64,000 nt of DNA from Meira nashicola (GCA_001600355.1 BCJU01000001.1:5394013-5458012), one strand, 5' to 3'. Positions 26,847-38,288 are shown, numbered from the stretch's first letter. Translations and numbers: made by a program. The notes: generated from the sequence alone by a model not told the origin.

Positions 26847-28637
26847 ATGCCGATCTCACCTAGCCCCGGAAAGAAGAATTGGGATAGAGATGCTGTACAT
26901 GGACAAACTACAGAAGATCATCCTAAAGGTGATTCTTCTTCTAGCAAATCATCTTCTAATTATCAACCTTCAGCAAGGGAAAGATTAGCAAGTTTAGCAT
27001 CGCAATTGGTACCTCAAGGTAGAACGGAATACGATTATATTATAGTAGGAGGAGGTACTGCTGGTGCCGTTTTAGCAAACAGATTGACACAAGATCGTAA
27101 TGTGAGCGTAGCAGTGATCGAAGGAGGACCAACGGATGTAGGAAATGATAAAGTTCTAGATTTAAGTAGATGGCTAGAAATGCTAGGATCAGAATTAGAT
27201 TATGATTATCCAACAACACAACAACCAAGAGGAAATTCTTTCATTCGTCATTCTCGTGCTCGTGTTTTAGGAGGATGCTCTTCCCATAACACTTTGATTT
27301 CTTTCAGGCCCTTTAATGCAGATTTAGATTTATGGGCTTCTTATTATGGTTGTCCAAGTTGGCATTCATCACAGATTCAACCTTATGGAGATCGTCTAAA
27401 GATGAACATTATCCCGATCGCACCACAACAACGCAATCAAGTTGCTCGTGATTGGGTAGAAGCTTCAGCAACTGTTACTGGCGCTCCTAGAATTACCGAT
27501 TTTAACGCTCAAATCGCGCATCGTGGTGGATTTACAGAAGGTGTTGGATTTTTCAATATTGCTTATGATCCTTACAACAACAATCGTAGTAGTGCAAGTG
27601 TTGCTTATTTGCATCCAATCATGCCTCACGGACCTCATAGAAGAGATAATTTGCACCTCTTTTTGGAAACATGGGCACGTCAATTAATCTTTGATGAAAA
27701 AGATGAAAAGCTTGTCAGAGGAGTTTCCGTCCGAAGCAAATATGGTTTGGAGAAAACCTTGACAGCCAAAAAGGAAGTAATCTTATGCGCAGGAGCAGTT
27801 GATACACCCAGATTGATGTTATTATCCGGTATCGGATCCAGATCAGATTTGGATAAAGTCGGTATTCCAGTCAAACATGAACTTTCAGGCGTTGGTGAGA
27901 ATTTGCATGATCATCCTGAATCGATTATCATTTGGGAAACAAGGGATACACCACCAGAAACTGTCATGTCAAGTGACGCAGGATTATTCCTTAAAGTTTT
28001 GAAAGACAAGGAACCATTTGGAATGGAAAATGTACCTGATTTGATGTTCCACATCTATCAAGTTCCATTTTGTGATAATACAAAGAGATTAGGATATCCT
28101 GTCCCTGATCATGCTATTTGCATGACACCAAACATTTGTCGATCACAAGCACGCGGAAAGTTGAGTTTAGCAAGTGCTGATCCGAACGAGAAGCCTTTGT
28201 TGGATTTCAAATATTTCGAAGATAAAGATGATTATGATGCACAAATTTTAGTCGAAGGAATGAAATGGGCAAGAAAGATTGCTAAACAATCACCATTCAA
28301 AGAACATCTTGTACGTGAAATTGCACCTGGACCTGATATTCAATCGGATGAAGCATTATCGGAATACGCAAGAAGGGCCGCACATACAGTTTATCATCCT
28401 GCAGGAACGTGTAAGATGGGAACGTATGAAAAAGATGAAAAGGTGGTGGTAAATGAAAAAGATCTACGTGTGATTGGATTAAAAGGTATTCGTGTTTGTG
28501 ATGCAAGTGTTTTACCAATCTTGCCAACAATTAATCCAATGTTAACAATTTTAATGGTTGCCGAACGAGCTGCTGATATTCTAATCACAGATGCATGGGC
28601 CCAAGAAGAAGGAAAACGTCGTCAACATTGGCCTTAA
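26847..28637 (+). CDS. GMC-family FAD oxidoreductase
   Basis: A 596-residue intronless enzyme from ATG 26847. The FAD dinucleotide-binding motif IIVGGGTAGAVLANRL is at about residues 65-80. The GMC signatures follow: RARVLGGCSSHNTLISFRP and CAGAVDTPRLMLLSGIGS. The C-terminal catalytic pair is expected as His in VYHPAGTCKMG (about 516) and Asn in PTINPMLTILM (about 563). There is no signal peptide; the N-terminus is Ser/Lys-rich, so the enzyme is probably intracellular. Members oxidise alcohols or sugars (choline, methanol, glucose, aryl alcohols); the substrate cannot be read from the sequence. Resemblance is closest to choline-dehydrogenase-like fungal proteins. Confidence 0.92.
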   Translation: MPISPSPGKKNWDRDAVHGQTTEDHPKGDSSSSKSSSNYQPSARERLASLASQLVPQGRTEYDYIIVGGGTAGAVLANRLTQDRNVSVAVIEGGPTDVGNDKVLDLSRWLEMLGSELDYDYPTTQQPRGNSFIRHSRARVLGGCSSHNTLISFRPFNADLDLWASYYGCPSWHSSQIQPYGDRLKMNIIPIAPQQRNQVARDWVEASATVTGAPRITDFNAQIAHRGGFTEGVGFFNIAYDPYNNNRSSASVAYLHPIMPHGPHRRDNLHLFLETWARQLIFDEKDEKLVRGVSVRSKYGLEKTLTAKKEVILCAGAVDTPRLMLLSGIGSRSDLDKVGIPVKHELSGVGENLHDHPESIIIWETRDTPPETVMSSDAGLFLKVLKDKEPFGMENVPDLMFHIYQVPFCDNTKRLGYPVPDHAICMTPNICRSQARGKLSLASADPNEKPLLDFKYFEDKDDYDAQILVEGMKWARKIAKQSPFKEHLVREIAPGPDIQSDEALSEYARRAAHTVYHPAGTCKMGTYEKDEKVVVNEKDLRVIGLKGIRVCDASVLPILPTINPMLTILMVAERAADILITDAWAQEEGKRRQHWP

Positions 28638-30937
28638 TGGAAGAAAGGATTTCCATTTTATTTTTTTTTATTATTTACTTTATGGAATTGCTAGCATATT
28701 TTTCTATTAATCTGTAAACATACATTTATCTTATGCAAATACCTAGATAGTACGGACCTTTCAGTGATACCATTTTCAGCTGCCGATCGGGATCCGATCT
28801 TTTCTTTATTATACCTTAGCCGCCGGCATTGATTACAGGCACACTGATATAGGCTTAGATTTCGTGTGTTCATATGTACATGATCAAATACGCTTGTATC
28901 ATATATGTACATACACTTAGACCTCACTATATTTGATAGCATATCAGACGGTTCGTTCGGAGATCGTCTGAACTCACAATGTACAATGTACAACTACAAA
29001 TTTACGCTAGAAGCCCTTTGTCAGAGAAAGTGAAAGTGGAAAGCATGGCAATGGAAGATAGACTCAGAATACATTCACATACTGTACATTCCACAGATCG
29101 GTTTTATAGGGAAGAAGAACAGGACACACAGAAATTATGGGAGCGTGTCAATTATGCGCTAAAGGTATTTTTAGGTATGCAAGTTGCAACAAAGGAAGGG
29201 CAAGTGAGAGAGGAAGAAGCGTGCTTTCTGATGTATGTAGCGTGTACAAGCATTAAAACAACATTCTTGAATTACAAACATACACAGTCAGTTTAAAACT
29301 TGCTTTATGCCATGCGCTGCACAACGCTGCACACTAATGTATGCAACTTTCCTTCCATCAACAAGAAATTGTATATTTGATTATTAAACAAGCGCGTACG
29401 TACACAAAGAGCGAGAGCATTTGAACACACTTATGTTTCTATGAATAGCTTAAGGTTCGATTTTATTTAGGACGGGATTTGATTAGTGTGTCATCTTCGG
29501 TGTCTTTCTTTTTTTTTGGGTGCTAGAACAAGGCTCACTCAAAATGGTAATAAGGCAATCTGCCTTTCCTCTTATAGAGCATAAACATTTCTTTTTTATA
29601 AGTTCACAATTCATGAAAAAGAATAAGATTTATTATTTGTGAACGATCAATACATAATGAGAAGAACGTTCTCCTAACTAATGAAGCTCCTATCAATTTC
29701 GTTTCAAAACTTTATACTATGCATTATTTATTCAGCCGACGCGGTTCACCCTGGTTTTCTACGATCTGCAAGTTTATGTATGAAATAAAAGACAAGCAAC
29801 GTATTCTTCTAATTATAGAGGGGCTTCATTTGTAACGAGGTCATATTGAAGGATTCTCGTACCGCTTTTTTTTCTGCCCGTTGATTAGCGCGTTAGTTTA
29901 TGCAAAACTCGAAATAAAAGAAACAGAAAGAATGAGAGCGGGGTCCTAAAATCTTTTAGAGGCTTTTTTTTATTTGGTTAAATTACCTTTTCTCTTTCCT
30001 TTTTTAACGCGCGAATCGGCATATGATGAGAGTCTTGTGAGATGCATATAAAGCAAAATTTCAGTCTAAGGATTCATGTGTGCAGAAATGTACACCAACA
30101 CTTTTTTACGCGTCGTTGACGACGGCGCGGCGTTGCGCTACATATATTATTTGCTTCAACACGGCATTGTAGCACACCGTGGGGTTTACGGTCAATTTAA
30201 CTCAAATTTCAAGCCTACGAAAATGAGTATAGAACACATGAAAGGTACAGGAAATGTGCCTAGTTTACATGCTCTGTACGTGGTATGTATGATATGCGTA
30301 TAAGCGGTAACGCGCGACATGTTCCAAATTCTTTGACATTTGCACCTTTTTATGTGATTCATCCTGTTTTCTATATTCATTACATGTATATTTGAGTTCC
30401 CATCATCACCGTCGATTCCGTCCGTTCACCCTCCCTTGCTATCGACAAGCAGGCGCTCTTTCTCCATTCATTCTCCCAAGCGATTGATCTAGATTGATCA
30501 TCCTTACTTCCATTCGTTCTGCTCTTGCTTCATCTTTGCGATCGATTCGATCTCTTCACTTTCATTTTTTCAATTAATCAACATACGCTCGCTCTTATTG
30601 CACCTTCATTCACATTCAATTTTTTATTTCAGCATACTCGCTTGCTTTTTCAATTTTAATCATCATCAAGCATACATTCACATTCAACAATAATACGCCA
30701 CTTATCTTCAGCAATCCATTATTCTCCTCTTCTACGCCTTCTCGGATAGGGTTATCAATTTAAACTATATCGTCTCTCCTGCTTTGCTTCGTTCACTTTG
30801 CTCCTCCGTTTGCAACTTTTTCATCTCTCTCACTATCTTTTGGAGAGTACAACGGATTTATGGTCAGTTCTTTCATCAACACAATATAAATCAAATTCAG
30901 GAATCATATTGATCGGCTTGATACGATTTAGTACAAC
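28638..30937. other. Long gene-poor intergenic region (2.3 kb)
   Basis: No protein gene is supportable. One 105-codon frame at 28979-29296 lacks any domain and coding-like pattern. Visible elements are TATGTACATA (28904-28913), ATGTACAT (28874-28881), a 7-bp inverted repeat TCAGACG/CGTCTGA around 28945-28971, GCGCTGCAC copies near 29314, AGAACGTTCT (about 29663-29672, heat-shock-element-like) and GGCGCGGCGTTGCGC (about 30124-30138). From about 30,400 to 30,930 it becomes strongly CT-rich, the probable long leader of the next gene. Confidence 0.5.
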
Positions 30938-33328
30938 ATGCCACCTCCGAATAATTACAAGAAACGCCAAAGTAGTATCATCTTTGCTAAAGGCACAAAG
31001 AGGTACGATGGCACAAACATAACAGAAGGAGCAAATCAGGGTAGTACAAGAGATTCACAAGCTTGGGCAGGAATGATGATGGGAGATATGGATTCCGATG
31101 ACGATTCTGATTCTGATCGTAGCGATGTTGATGAATTACGCAGTCGGAAACCTGCTCCAACACATCCTCCTTCTTCATCAGCCAACACTGGTGGCAGCGG
31201 TGGTGTTCGTGCTAGTTGGACAACAAGGGCTGCAGCTGTTGGAAGTAGACCGCCAGATACAGCTTCTCAAAATCCTCCTTCCTTGAAACTTCTAGGTTTG
31301 AAAAGTGTTAAAGATGGTGGAATACCGTTGGGAAGTAGTGGAGGATCAAATGCGAATCAACCACCTCTAAGTCCTGCACTTACTATGCGACAAGAGATTG
31401 AAAGACGTCAAATGGAAGAACAACAAAGACAAGGACAACAATTACGCGTTGAACAACAACGAGAAGCTGCTATCAGAAATAGAACACCAAGTCCTGCATT
31501 TGAAATGGTAGACGAAGAAAGACGTCAGATGCAACCTCCTCAACAACAACAACGACAGCAACAATCACAATCACAATCACAATCAAACAACTTACGCGTT
31601 ACAAGTAATAGCGATTACGGTGAAGAAGCGGGTAGACATGGTAGCATGATCGATTTTGGTGGAACGGACGGATTTGGTAGCTCCAACAAGATAGGAAGCC
31701 AAAACAGCCGTGGTGTTGAATTGCAAGATGAACCTGTTCGGTTTAATCAACAACCTTCGCCTGAACGTTCTCGACCTCAACCACCAATTCAACAAGCAAG
31801 CCTTGGACCACCGAAAGATCCTTTTGCCAATCAGCCAACAAGTCCACGTACTGCATTGACACAAGAATTAGGATTAGGCTCAAGATCTCCTTCACCTTAT
31901 CACGGTGGACAAGGTCAACAGCGTAATCTTGTTTCACCTTTCCAAGATCCTAGACCTTCCGAAAGCGCATCCTCTGGCATGCAACAGCAGCAAGGAAGAA
32001 ATCCAATGGGTCCACCACAGCAACAATATCAACAACAAGGTCAAGGAAATGGTCAAAATGGCGAAATTCCTCTAAGGCGTGGACCTCCGCCTCCGCTTTC
32101 ACTTATGCCAGGCGGTCAAGGTGGTCAAATGAACAACACAAATAATATGATGACTGTTCCGTCTGGTCCTTCACGTGGAGGTCCACCATCACCACATCCT
32201 ATCCCTTTACCCTCTCCTGTTCACATTCCTGGGCAATCTAATATGCAGCGTAATGGCCCTAGTCCCGGCCCTGGTCCCCGTAATGGTGGCGGCCCAGGTG
32301 GCTATCAGGGCATGCCTCCAGGACCACAACAAGGAGGACAAATACCTCCTCGTCAAGGCTTTTCGGATGCACCACAAGGAGGACCACGAAATAATCCACC
32401 TACAAGAAGACCAAGTTTATTCAGAAGAAGTAAAGCATTCTTGACCGGAAGTAATGTAGGACCAGGTCAACAACAACAACAGCAGCAGCAGCAAAGAAAG
32501 AGCTTGTTCCGTAAATCGATGGCATTATTCACAGGTAGAGGCAACGAAAATGGACAAATGCAACATCAAAACCTTGATAACGGTGATGATGATAGCAATG
32601 CACCTGCTCCAAGGGTACAGGGATTTATGGATGAAAAGCCAAAAGACAGAAAGTCACATTATATGGGCGGAGGTGGAATGGGAGATGAATGGGATTATTC
32701 CGGAAATGGAGCTAAATTTTGGAAACGGTTCAGTATTGCACAACATAAATTACAAGCCGGTGACTTTGCTGATAGTGAAGAAAAGCGAATTAAATTGGCA
32801 AGAAGGAAAAAGATCACAATGTATTCAACTTTGATTGGAGGTTTGTTAATCATTCTTGCAGTCGTTGCAGTTGTGATTTGGCGTGAAAGTACTCCTACTA
32901 GCGATGTACCGGGAGCAGTTGATCGTACAAAAGGTGGAGCAGGAACGGATCTAGGTCAACAATTATCTTCTCAAAATGCAGCAAGTGCAGCAACTCAAAC
33001 AGCCGCTGCGGCTTCATCAGCAAGTACGTCTACCGCTAGAAGTGCGGCAACGCAAGATGACGGTAGTAGCAGTGGTTCTACTGGAGATACAACAACCACT
33101 ACAAAGAAAAAGAAGGGCAAACATCATAGAAAGAATAATGGCGATACTCGCCGTTCGATTGACGATGGCGAAACTATTGAAGATATTAGTGCAATCGTTA
33201 AACGACAAATTGGAGAAATTATTCCAGCTTCACCCCGAATGCTCTCAATTGAAGACGCAAGACTTGCTCATGCAACGACTTCGATGATTCGCCGTAGGCG
33301 GCAAATTTTTGAAATTGGCCAAGAATGA
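30938..33328 (+). CDS. Q/P-rich type II single-pass membrane protein, unrecognised
   Basis: A 796-residue intronless protein. The N-terminal ~625 residues are rich in Gln, Pro, Ser and Gly and probably disordered and cytosolic. The acidic stretch DSDDDSDSDRSDVDE is at about residues 52-66. Two related basic amphipathic motifs, RRPSLFRRSKAFLTG and QRKSLFRKSMALFTG, flank a nine-residue polyglutamine at about 511-519. A single hydrophobic helix at about 631-650 (TLIGGLLIILAVVAVVIW), preceded by ARRKKIT, suggests type II topology. The outer part is Ser/Thr/Ala-rich, then KKKKGKHHRKN, with KR (IVKRQIGE) as a possible Kex2-type site. No family recognised. A very CT-rich leader of about 500 bp precedes it. 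Role unknown; a cell-surface or wall-biogenesis link is a guess. Confidence 0.7.
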   Translation: MPPPNNYKKRQSSIIFAKGTKRYDGTNITEGANQGSTRDSQAWAGMMMGDMDSDDDSDSDRSDVDELRSRKPAPTHPPSSSANTGGSGGVRASWTTRAAAVGSRPPDTASQNPPSLKLLGLKSVKDGGIPLGSSGGSNANQPPLSPALTMRQEIERRQMEEQQRQGQQLRVEQQREAAIRNRTPSPAFEMVDEERRQMQPPQQQQRQQQSQSQSQSNNLRVTSNSDYGEEAGRHGSMIDFGGTDGFGSSNKIGSQNSRGVELQDEPVRFNQQPSPERSRPQPPIQQASLGPPKDPFANQPTSPRTALTQELGLGSRSPSPYHGGQGQQRNLVSPFQDPRPSESASSGMQQQQGRNPMGPPQQQYQQQGQGNGQNGEIPLRRGPPPPLSLMPGGQGGQMNNTNNMMTVPSGPSRGGPPSPHPIPLPSPVHIPGQSNMQRNGPSPGPGPRNGGGPGGYQGMPPGPQQGGQIPPRQGFSDAPQGGPRNNPPTRRPSLFRRSKAFLTGSNVGPGQQQQQQQQQRKSLFRKSMALFTGRGNENGQMQHQNLDNGDDDSNAPAPRVQGFMDEKPKDRKSHYMGGGGMGDEWDYSGNGAKFWKRFSIAQHKLQAGDFADSEEKRIKLARRKKITMYSTLIGGLLIILAVVAVVIWRESTPTSDVPGAVDRTKGGAGTDLGQQLSSQNAASAATQTAAAASSASTSTARSAATQDDGSSSGSTGDTTTTTKKKKGKHHRKNNGDTRRSIDDGETIEDISAIVKRQIGEIIPASPRMLSIEDARLAHATTSMIRRRRQIFEIGQE
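32468..32494 (+). repeat. Polyglutamine codon run (CAA)4(CAG)4CAA
   Basis: Nine consecutive Gln codons inside the Q/P-rich membrane protein, between its two copies of a basic SLFR motif. Confidence 0.9.
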
Positions 33329-33677
33329 TCATTTGTCTTGCTTTGACTCTTCCATTTATAGACAGAATCACTCTCTGGTTCACCACCCTTTTCACATCGG
33401 CGAACAACCGTTACCCACACAATCTTTCAGCATTCGACTTTATTCTCAGCACAACATTTACAACTTTCATCATTCAATTCATACCTAATTTTGCATATAT
33501 CTAATCTTATATACATACTCCCTTCAGCTATTCATTGAGATGCAATGCGAGGATATTGTCATATAAATCAGCTAAGTTTGTGTTGTGTCTTTTTGCTCTA
33601 AGGAGATGTTCAAATAGATAAGATATACTTGGTAATTTATACAATAAAATACAAGAATGCTTAGAAGGATTTGTTCC
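33329..33677. other. 3' intergenic region between convergent genes
   Basis: It contains the 3' flanks of the Q/P-rich protein and of the NASP-type chaperone. Nothing else is seen. Confidence 0.6.
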
Positions 33678-35336
33678 TCAAGCGTCTTCGATACGAGTAC
33701 GCTTGGATGACTCAACGTCGTTAGATGTTGAGCTAGTCGCTTCCGTTGCTTTCCTTTTCCCGTTTGGATCATTGGCATCCCTTTCAGTGACAGGCTCGGG
33801 TGCTTTCTTTTTCTTTCTGACCATTGAACTTAAGTCATTTACGGTCACATTTGGATCTGCTGCTTTTGATCCAAATGCATTTGAAGTTGCAAGTCCATTC
33901 GTACTTGCACCCAAGAAAGCTTCATCAATTGCTTGTTTTAGCGCTGCTTTTGCATCAGCACCCGTTAAAGGATTTTCACCGGTTGTGCTGCTGCCAACAG
34001 CTCCAGTACCAGGAGGAGCGTTTGCAAATTCTTCCAATTTAAGTTCAAGCTCTTGAATCATTTCCTTTATATCTTTAATCTCTTTTTCCACAAGTTGCCA
34101 ATCCATCGTTATTATATCATCTTTCTCTAATGCTTTTCCCACGTGTCCGTTTTGATCAGCATTGTCTTTACCCTTTCCTTTATTACTGACTTGTGACAGT
34201 TCGCTTTCTTCCTTTGACTTAGGCGCCAGAGCACCTTCCTCTTCTAATTTGGCAGCAGTTTCATCGTGTTGTTTCTCTGCTTCTTCGCGGTTTTCATCCC
34301 CTTTCTTAGCCGCTGTGCCACCTTCACGTTGTCTTTGCAGAGTTTCTTGTCTTTTGTGCAATGCATCAAGTCGCTTACGCAAAACAATGCAAGCAGCTGT
34401 AACATAACGTTCAGCAGAAGCCTGCATTGATGGATCTGGATGAAATTCTAATGCTAAGCCTAAACGTAAATTTGCATCGGCCAATCGACGTGAAAAAGGC
34501 AATAATAAAGGCTGTAATAATTCGAGAGCTGATTGATAATCCGAAGAGGCTTGTTGGAAATTTTCTGTTTCCAAACCAACGTCTGCAAGATCGTTTAGTA
34601 CTTCAGCTAATTGACTTTTGATTTTCAGCGTATTCCATTCTTCTCCTTCCAAAGTTGTTAAAGTGCCATTTGTTTCTGTCAACTTCTCATATTGAATGCG
34701 AGCCAGTTCTAAAACAGCAAATGCATCGCCCAGATCATCACCGTCTTCTTCTCCTTCACCACCTCCCTCACCGCCTTCTTCTTCTTCATCAGACTCTTCA
34801 GCGTCTCCGCCAAATGTGAAGCGAGAATCTTGTGGCTTGCTTGCTGAAGAACTTGAACCTTCAACTTTTGATGATGATCCTGATGCAGCCTTACCATTCT
34901 CAGCACGAGCAGCTGCAACAGTTGAAGCACCTCCTGCACGTGATGGTAAGGGAGCATCTTTTACACCTGCGCCACCGCCTCCAAGTGCTCCGGATGTGGC
35001 GATTGCATGCTCTAAAAGAGCACGTCCATATCGATGATGAAGTGGTGCAAGAATTGGATCATCTTCAGAATATTTCTCGCGTCTATAAGAAAGCATGGGG
35101 GATTTAGGATAAGTTTCAGCACTCAAAAAGTTAATACTCTTTGCATTTACTACTCACACTGACTCAAGAGCTTGACCGAATCCATCGGCAGCCTCTGCCC
35201 ATTCCCTTAATGCATAATGGCGTTTTGCTGTTTCAAGCAATTCCTCAAAAGGGACTTCTTCCTCTTCTTCTACTTCTGCTACTGGATTCTGGAATGCAGT
35301 AGCGGCAGCAGATTGATCGTTTTCGTTAGTTGACAT
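33678..35336 (-). CDS. NASP/Sim3/Hif1-type histone chaperone (one intron)
   Basis: Exons run 35336-35158 and 35082-33678 (75-bp intron, GTGAGT...TTATAG), giving 527 residues. Exon 1 contains the first TPR (EELLETAKRHYALREWAEAA, then DGFGQALESV) and exon 2 continues REKYSEDDPILAPLHHRYGR. A long acidic insertion (EESDEEEEGGEGGGEGEEDG) interrupts TPR2, as is typical of SHNi-TPR proteins. The hallmark block is NFQQASSDYQSALELLQPLL followed by RRLADANLRLGLALEFHPD. A coiled coil (KEIKDMIQELELKLEEF-like) and a basic C-terminus (KRKATEAT, SSKRTRIEDA; likely nuclear signal) complete it. Members bind H3-H4 or linker histones and deliver them to chromatin. It is divergent from the ABC transporter. Confidence 0.9.
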
Positions 35337-35834
35337 GATTTCGTCGACTCCTTTTGACTGTAGATGATGGTCATTAAAATATGATAATTTCAATAGGCCA
35401 CGTTTAATCTACTCTAGAAAGTGTTGTTCTGATTCACCTAATTTAAACAGCACGCGTGCGAATATGAACGCGTTCGCGTATCAAGGAAAAATATAAGCTA
35501 GGCAAATTGTCAGTCTGTCTGTCAATCTTTGATCGATCAGATACTGTCTTTTCTATAGTTTATACCTTTAGGCTCTGAGGCCGCGGTTGAAAGGATCTAT
35601 ACGTATGTAATCACCGCGGTTTAGGGTTCAATTTTAGAAGAAAGTGAAAAATATAAGCCGATCTCTTCCTTTTTTAATGTTACTAAGCTAAGAGCTTTAT
35701 TGCGCGATTTTCCTCCACAGCCTGGATTGTGGTCGTGAAAGGATGATTATCATCACCATCAGCATCGAACAGTAATTGTACCACAAATCGTGTATCCATA
35801 TGAATTGTGAGGATCGTATACGGTGAGCAACAAA
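35337..35834. other. Divergent promoter of the NASP-type chaperone and the ABC transporter
   Basis: No gene is supported. It holds two direct copies of CCGCGGTT at 35581-35588 and 35614-35621 and ACGCGT near 35453. Confidence 0.6.
35581..35621. promoter_or_regulatory. Two direct copies of CCGCGGTT, 33 bp apart
   Basis: Exact 8-bp repeats, each containing the palindrome CCGCGG, in the divergent promoter. Spacing start-to-start is 33 bp, about three helical turns, which suits paired factor binding. Function is inferred. Confidence 0.35.
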
Positions 35835-38288
35835 ATGTTTGCTGGTTTAGGGACAGGCAAATGCGCCTCTCAGCAGGCAGTTAATGTGTTACGTTCAAGG
35901 TCATTGTACGATCGTCAAATTAATCAATCGATTAGATGGCTTTCCAGTGGTTCTAAAAGAAATAATTTATCGAGAACAGGATCTGTCTCATCAAGTAATG
36001 GTGTAGGAAAAGTTGGCCTCTCACTCTCAAATGCACAAAAGACATCTTTCTTTACATCAGTTCGACCAAGACCTATGCTATACTTTGATGAAACACGTTT
36101 AGCAGATTTACGATGGGCACACAATGAACGCAGCCCTAGCGAATTATCCAATAAAGCTGCAACAGAAATACCGTCAAATAAGGCTGATATTGCAGCAGGA
36201 AGTGCACAAGGATCATCGGGTATCTTGTCAAGAATAAGAGATACACTTTTGAAAAAAGCATCCGAAAGTGCAAACAAAGGCGCAAAAGGAGGCGAAACGG
36301 TCACACCAACATATCCTGATGTAAGAAGACTAATTTCGATGGCTTCTTCACAGCGAAAGACAATCGTTATCGCTCTCGCCTTGTTAATCGTCAGCGCTTC
36401 AGTTTCTCTTGCTATTCCTTTTGCTATCGGAAAGGTGATTGATTTCTTCACCGCTGCTTTCGAGAATGGTACGGGTGATAAACCTACCTTATTTGGCTTT
36501 GGATTTGGCACTGTAGCTCTTTTATTGACTGTAATCTTTGCCGTTGGAGCGTTTGCAAAAGCAGGAAGCAATATCCTTTTAGAATTAGCTGGTGTACGAC
36601 TCATTCAACGCATGCGCACTTTGGCATATGGAAATGCATTGAAACAAGAGGTAGAATGGGCCGATCGCGGTGCTGGAGATGTTGTAAGTCGATTGAGCGT
36701 GGATACAAACATTGTAGGAGAAGCAATCACTTCCGACATTGGTGACGGATTACGTGCTGGTGTGACTGTACTTTTCGCAGGATCTGCCATGTTTTTAATC
36801 TCTACCCAATTAACATTACTCATGATGGCAGTCGTTCCACCTGCAGCTATCGGAGCAGTGTTTTATGGACGTTATTTACGTGATTTGACCAATCGAACAC
36901 AAGAAGCTGTTGGTGAAATGACTCGAACTGCGGAAGAACGATTGAATGGACCAGCATTCCGCACCATTACTGCATTCAATACGCAAGCAGAAGAAACGAA
37001 GCGATTCGAAGGCAAAGTGCAAAGCATTGTCGATTTACAGACCAAAGAAGCTTATGCCAGTGGCTTTTTCTATGCCGGTACAGGTTTTGTTGGAAATTGT
37101 GCTATCTTAACATTGCTTACCTATGGAGGATCATTGGTTGCAAAAGGTGTCATCACTGTCGGTGATCTGACTTCATTATTGATGTACACTGCATATTTGG
37201 GTGGTGGTTTAGCAAATCTCACTTCTTTCTTTGCATCCATCATGCGTGGTATCGGTGCTGGCGCTCGTGTATTTGGCTTAATGGATCGTGAACCTGAAGC
37301 GATCAAATTAGGTCAAGGTATCGATCCACCTTCTCAACGTGATGTGATCAAATTTGAGAATGTCAAATTTGCCTATCCATCTCGACCTCAGCAAAAGATT
37401 TTGAACGGTGTTGATCTCAGTCTGCGACCTGGAGAAAGTGTTGCTTTGGTTGGTGGAAGTGGAGTGGGAAAGAGTAGTGTGCATTCACTCATGTTACGCT
37501 TTTATGATGCTGATAAAGGTACAGTTTCGTTTGGAAATGTAGACATCAAATCTCTCAAACCAGAAAAGCTTCGTGAAATGATTGGTGTTGTAACGCAAGA
37601 TCCTACTCTATTCGATGGAACATTGGCAGAAAATATTGCTTATGGTTACAAAGGAGCTACAAGAGAAGAGATTGAACAAGCAGCAAAGCAAGCAAATTGT
37701 TGGGAATTCATTTCTGAGATGAAGAATGGTTTAGATACCCGCATTGGTGCAAGACAATTGAGTGGTGGTCAACGTCAAAGAGTGGCAATCGCACGAGCAC
37801 TTGTTCGCAAGCCGAGCATTTTGGTGAGTTTATGTTTGAAAGAGAAGTGTTATGCTATAAAGTGGATTTACTAATATATATTTTATTCTCTCTTTTAGTT
37901 ATTGGATGAAGCTACAAGTGCACTTGATTCTGCTTCCGAGTTCCTCGTCAATCAAGCTATCGAATCAATCATTCGACAAGGAAAGATTACAGTTTGGATC
38001 GTTGCACATCGTTTGAGCACGATCAAATCAGCAGGAAAGATTCTTGTTCTTGATAAAGGAAAGATTGTTGAAAGCGGACCATTCGAAGAACTTGATCAGC
38101 CAGGCACTCGTTTTAGATCTTTAATGGCAGCTCAACTGGAAGCCAGCGCTCCCGGAGCAGTAGAGGAAGATGATCCTTTAGAATCTGAAGAGCCAGTGAT
38201 TGACTCAGAACCACAATTAGAGGAAGGCGCACGCGAGAAAGCAACTTCCAACGCTGGTCATAGTACTGTAGGTTCTTCTTCTGCATGA
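35835..38288 (+). CDS. MDL1: Mitochondrial ABC half-transporter (Mdl1/ABCB10 type, one intron)
   Basis: Exons run 35835-37823 and 37899-38288 (75-bp intron), giving 792 residues. The start is the ATG at 35835; the upstream in-frame GTG is not used. The N-terminus is Arg/Ser-rich with no early acidic residues (CASQQAVNVLRSRSLYDRQI), consistent with mitochondrial import. Six membrane helices lie between about residues 175 and 470. The nucleotide-binding domain has Walker A GGSGVGKSS, Q-loop VVTQDPTLFDG, signature LSGGQRQRVAIARAL, Walker B LLDEATSALDS and H-loop IVAHRLSTI. The intron falls inside Walker B (IL/LLDEATS). The C-terminus is acidic. Mdl1-type transporters sit in the inner membrane and export peptides or protect against oxidative stress. 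GatC starts only 37 bp after the stop. Confidence 0.93.

Noticed and set aside
28979..29296. 105-codon open frame starting with an ATG in the 28.6-30.9 kb gap
   Set aside because: No domain, no hydrophobic or repeat pattern, codon use unlike neighbouring genes, and it contains intergenic-type words (TGTACA). Kept as unsupported.
29450..29470. GGTTCGATT resembling a tRNA B box
   Set aside because: The B box consensus fails in its last positions and no cloverleaf can be drawn.
34696..35037. Plus-strand Ser/Pro-rich frame
   Set aside because: Shadow of the acidic region of the NASP-type gene on the other strand.
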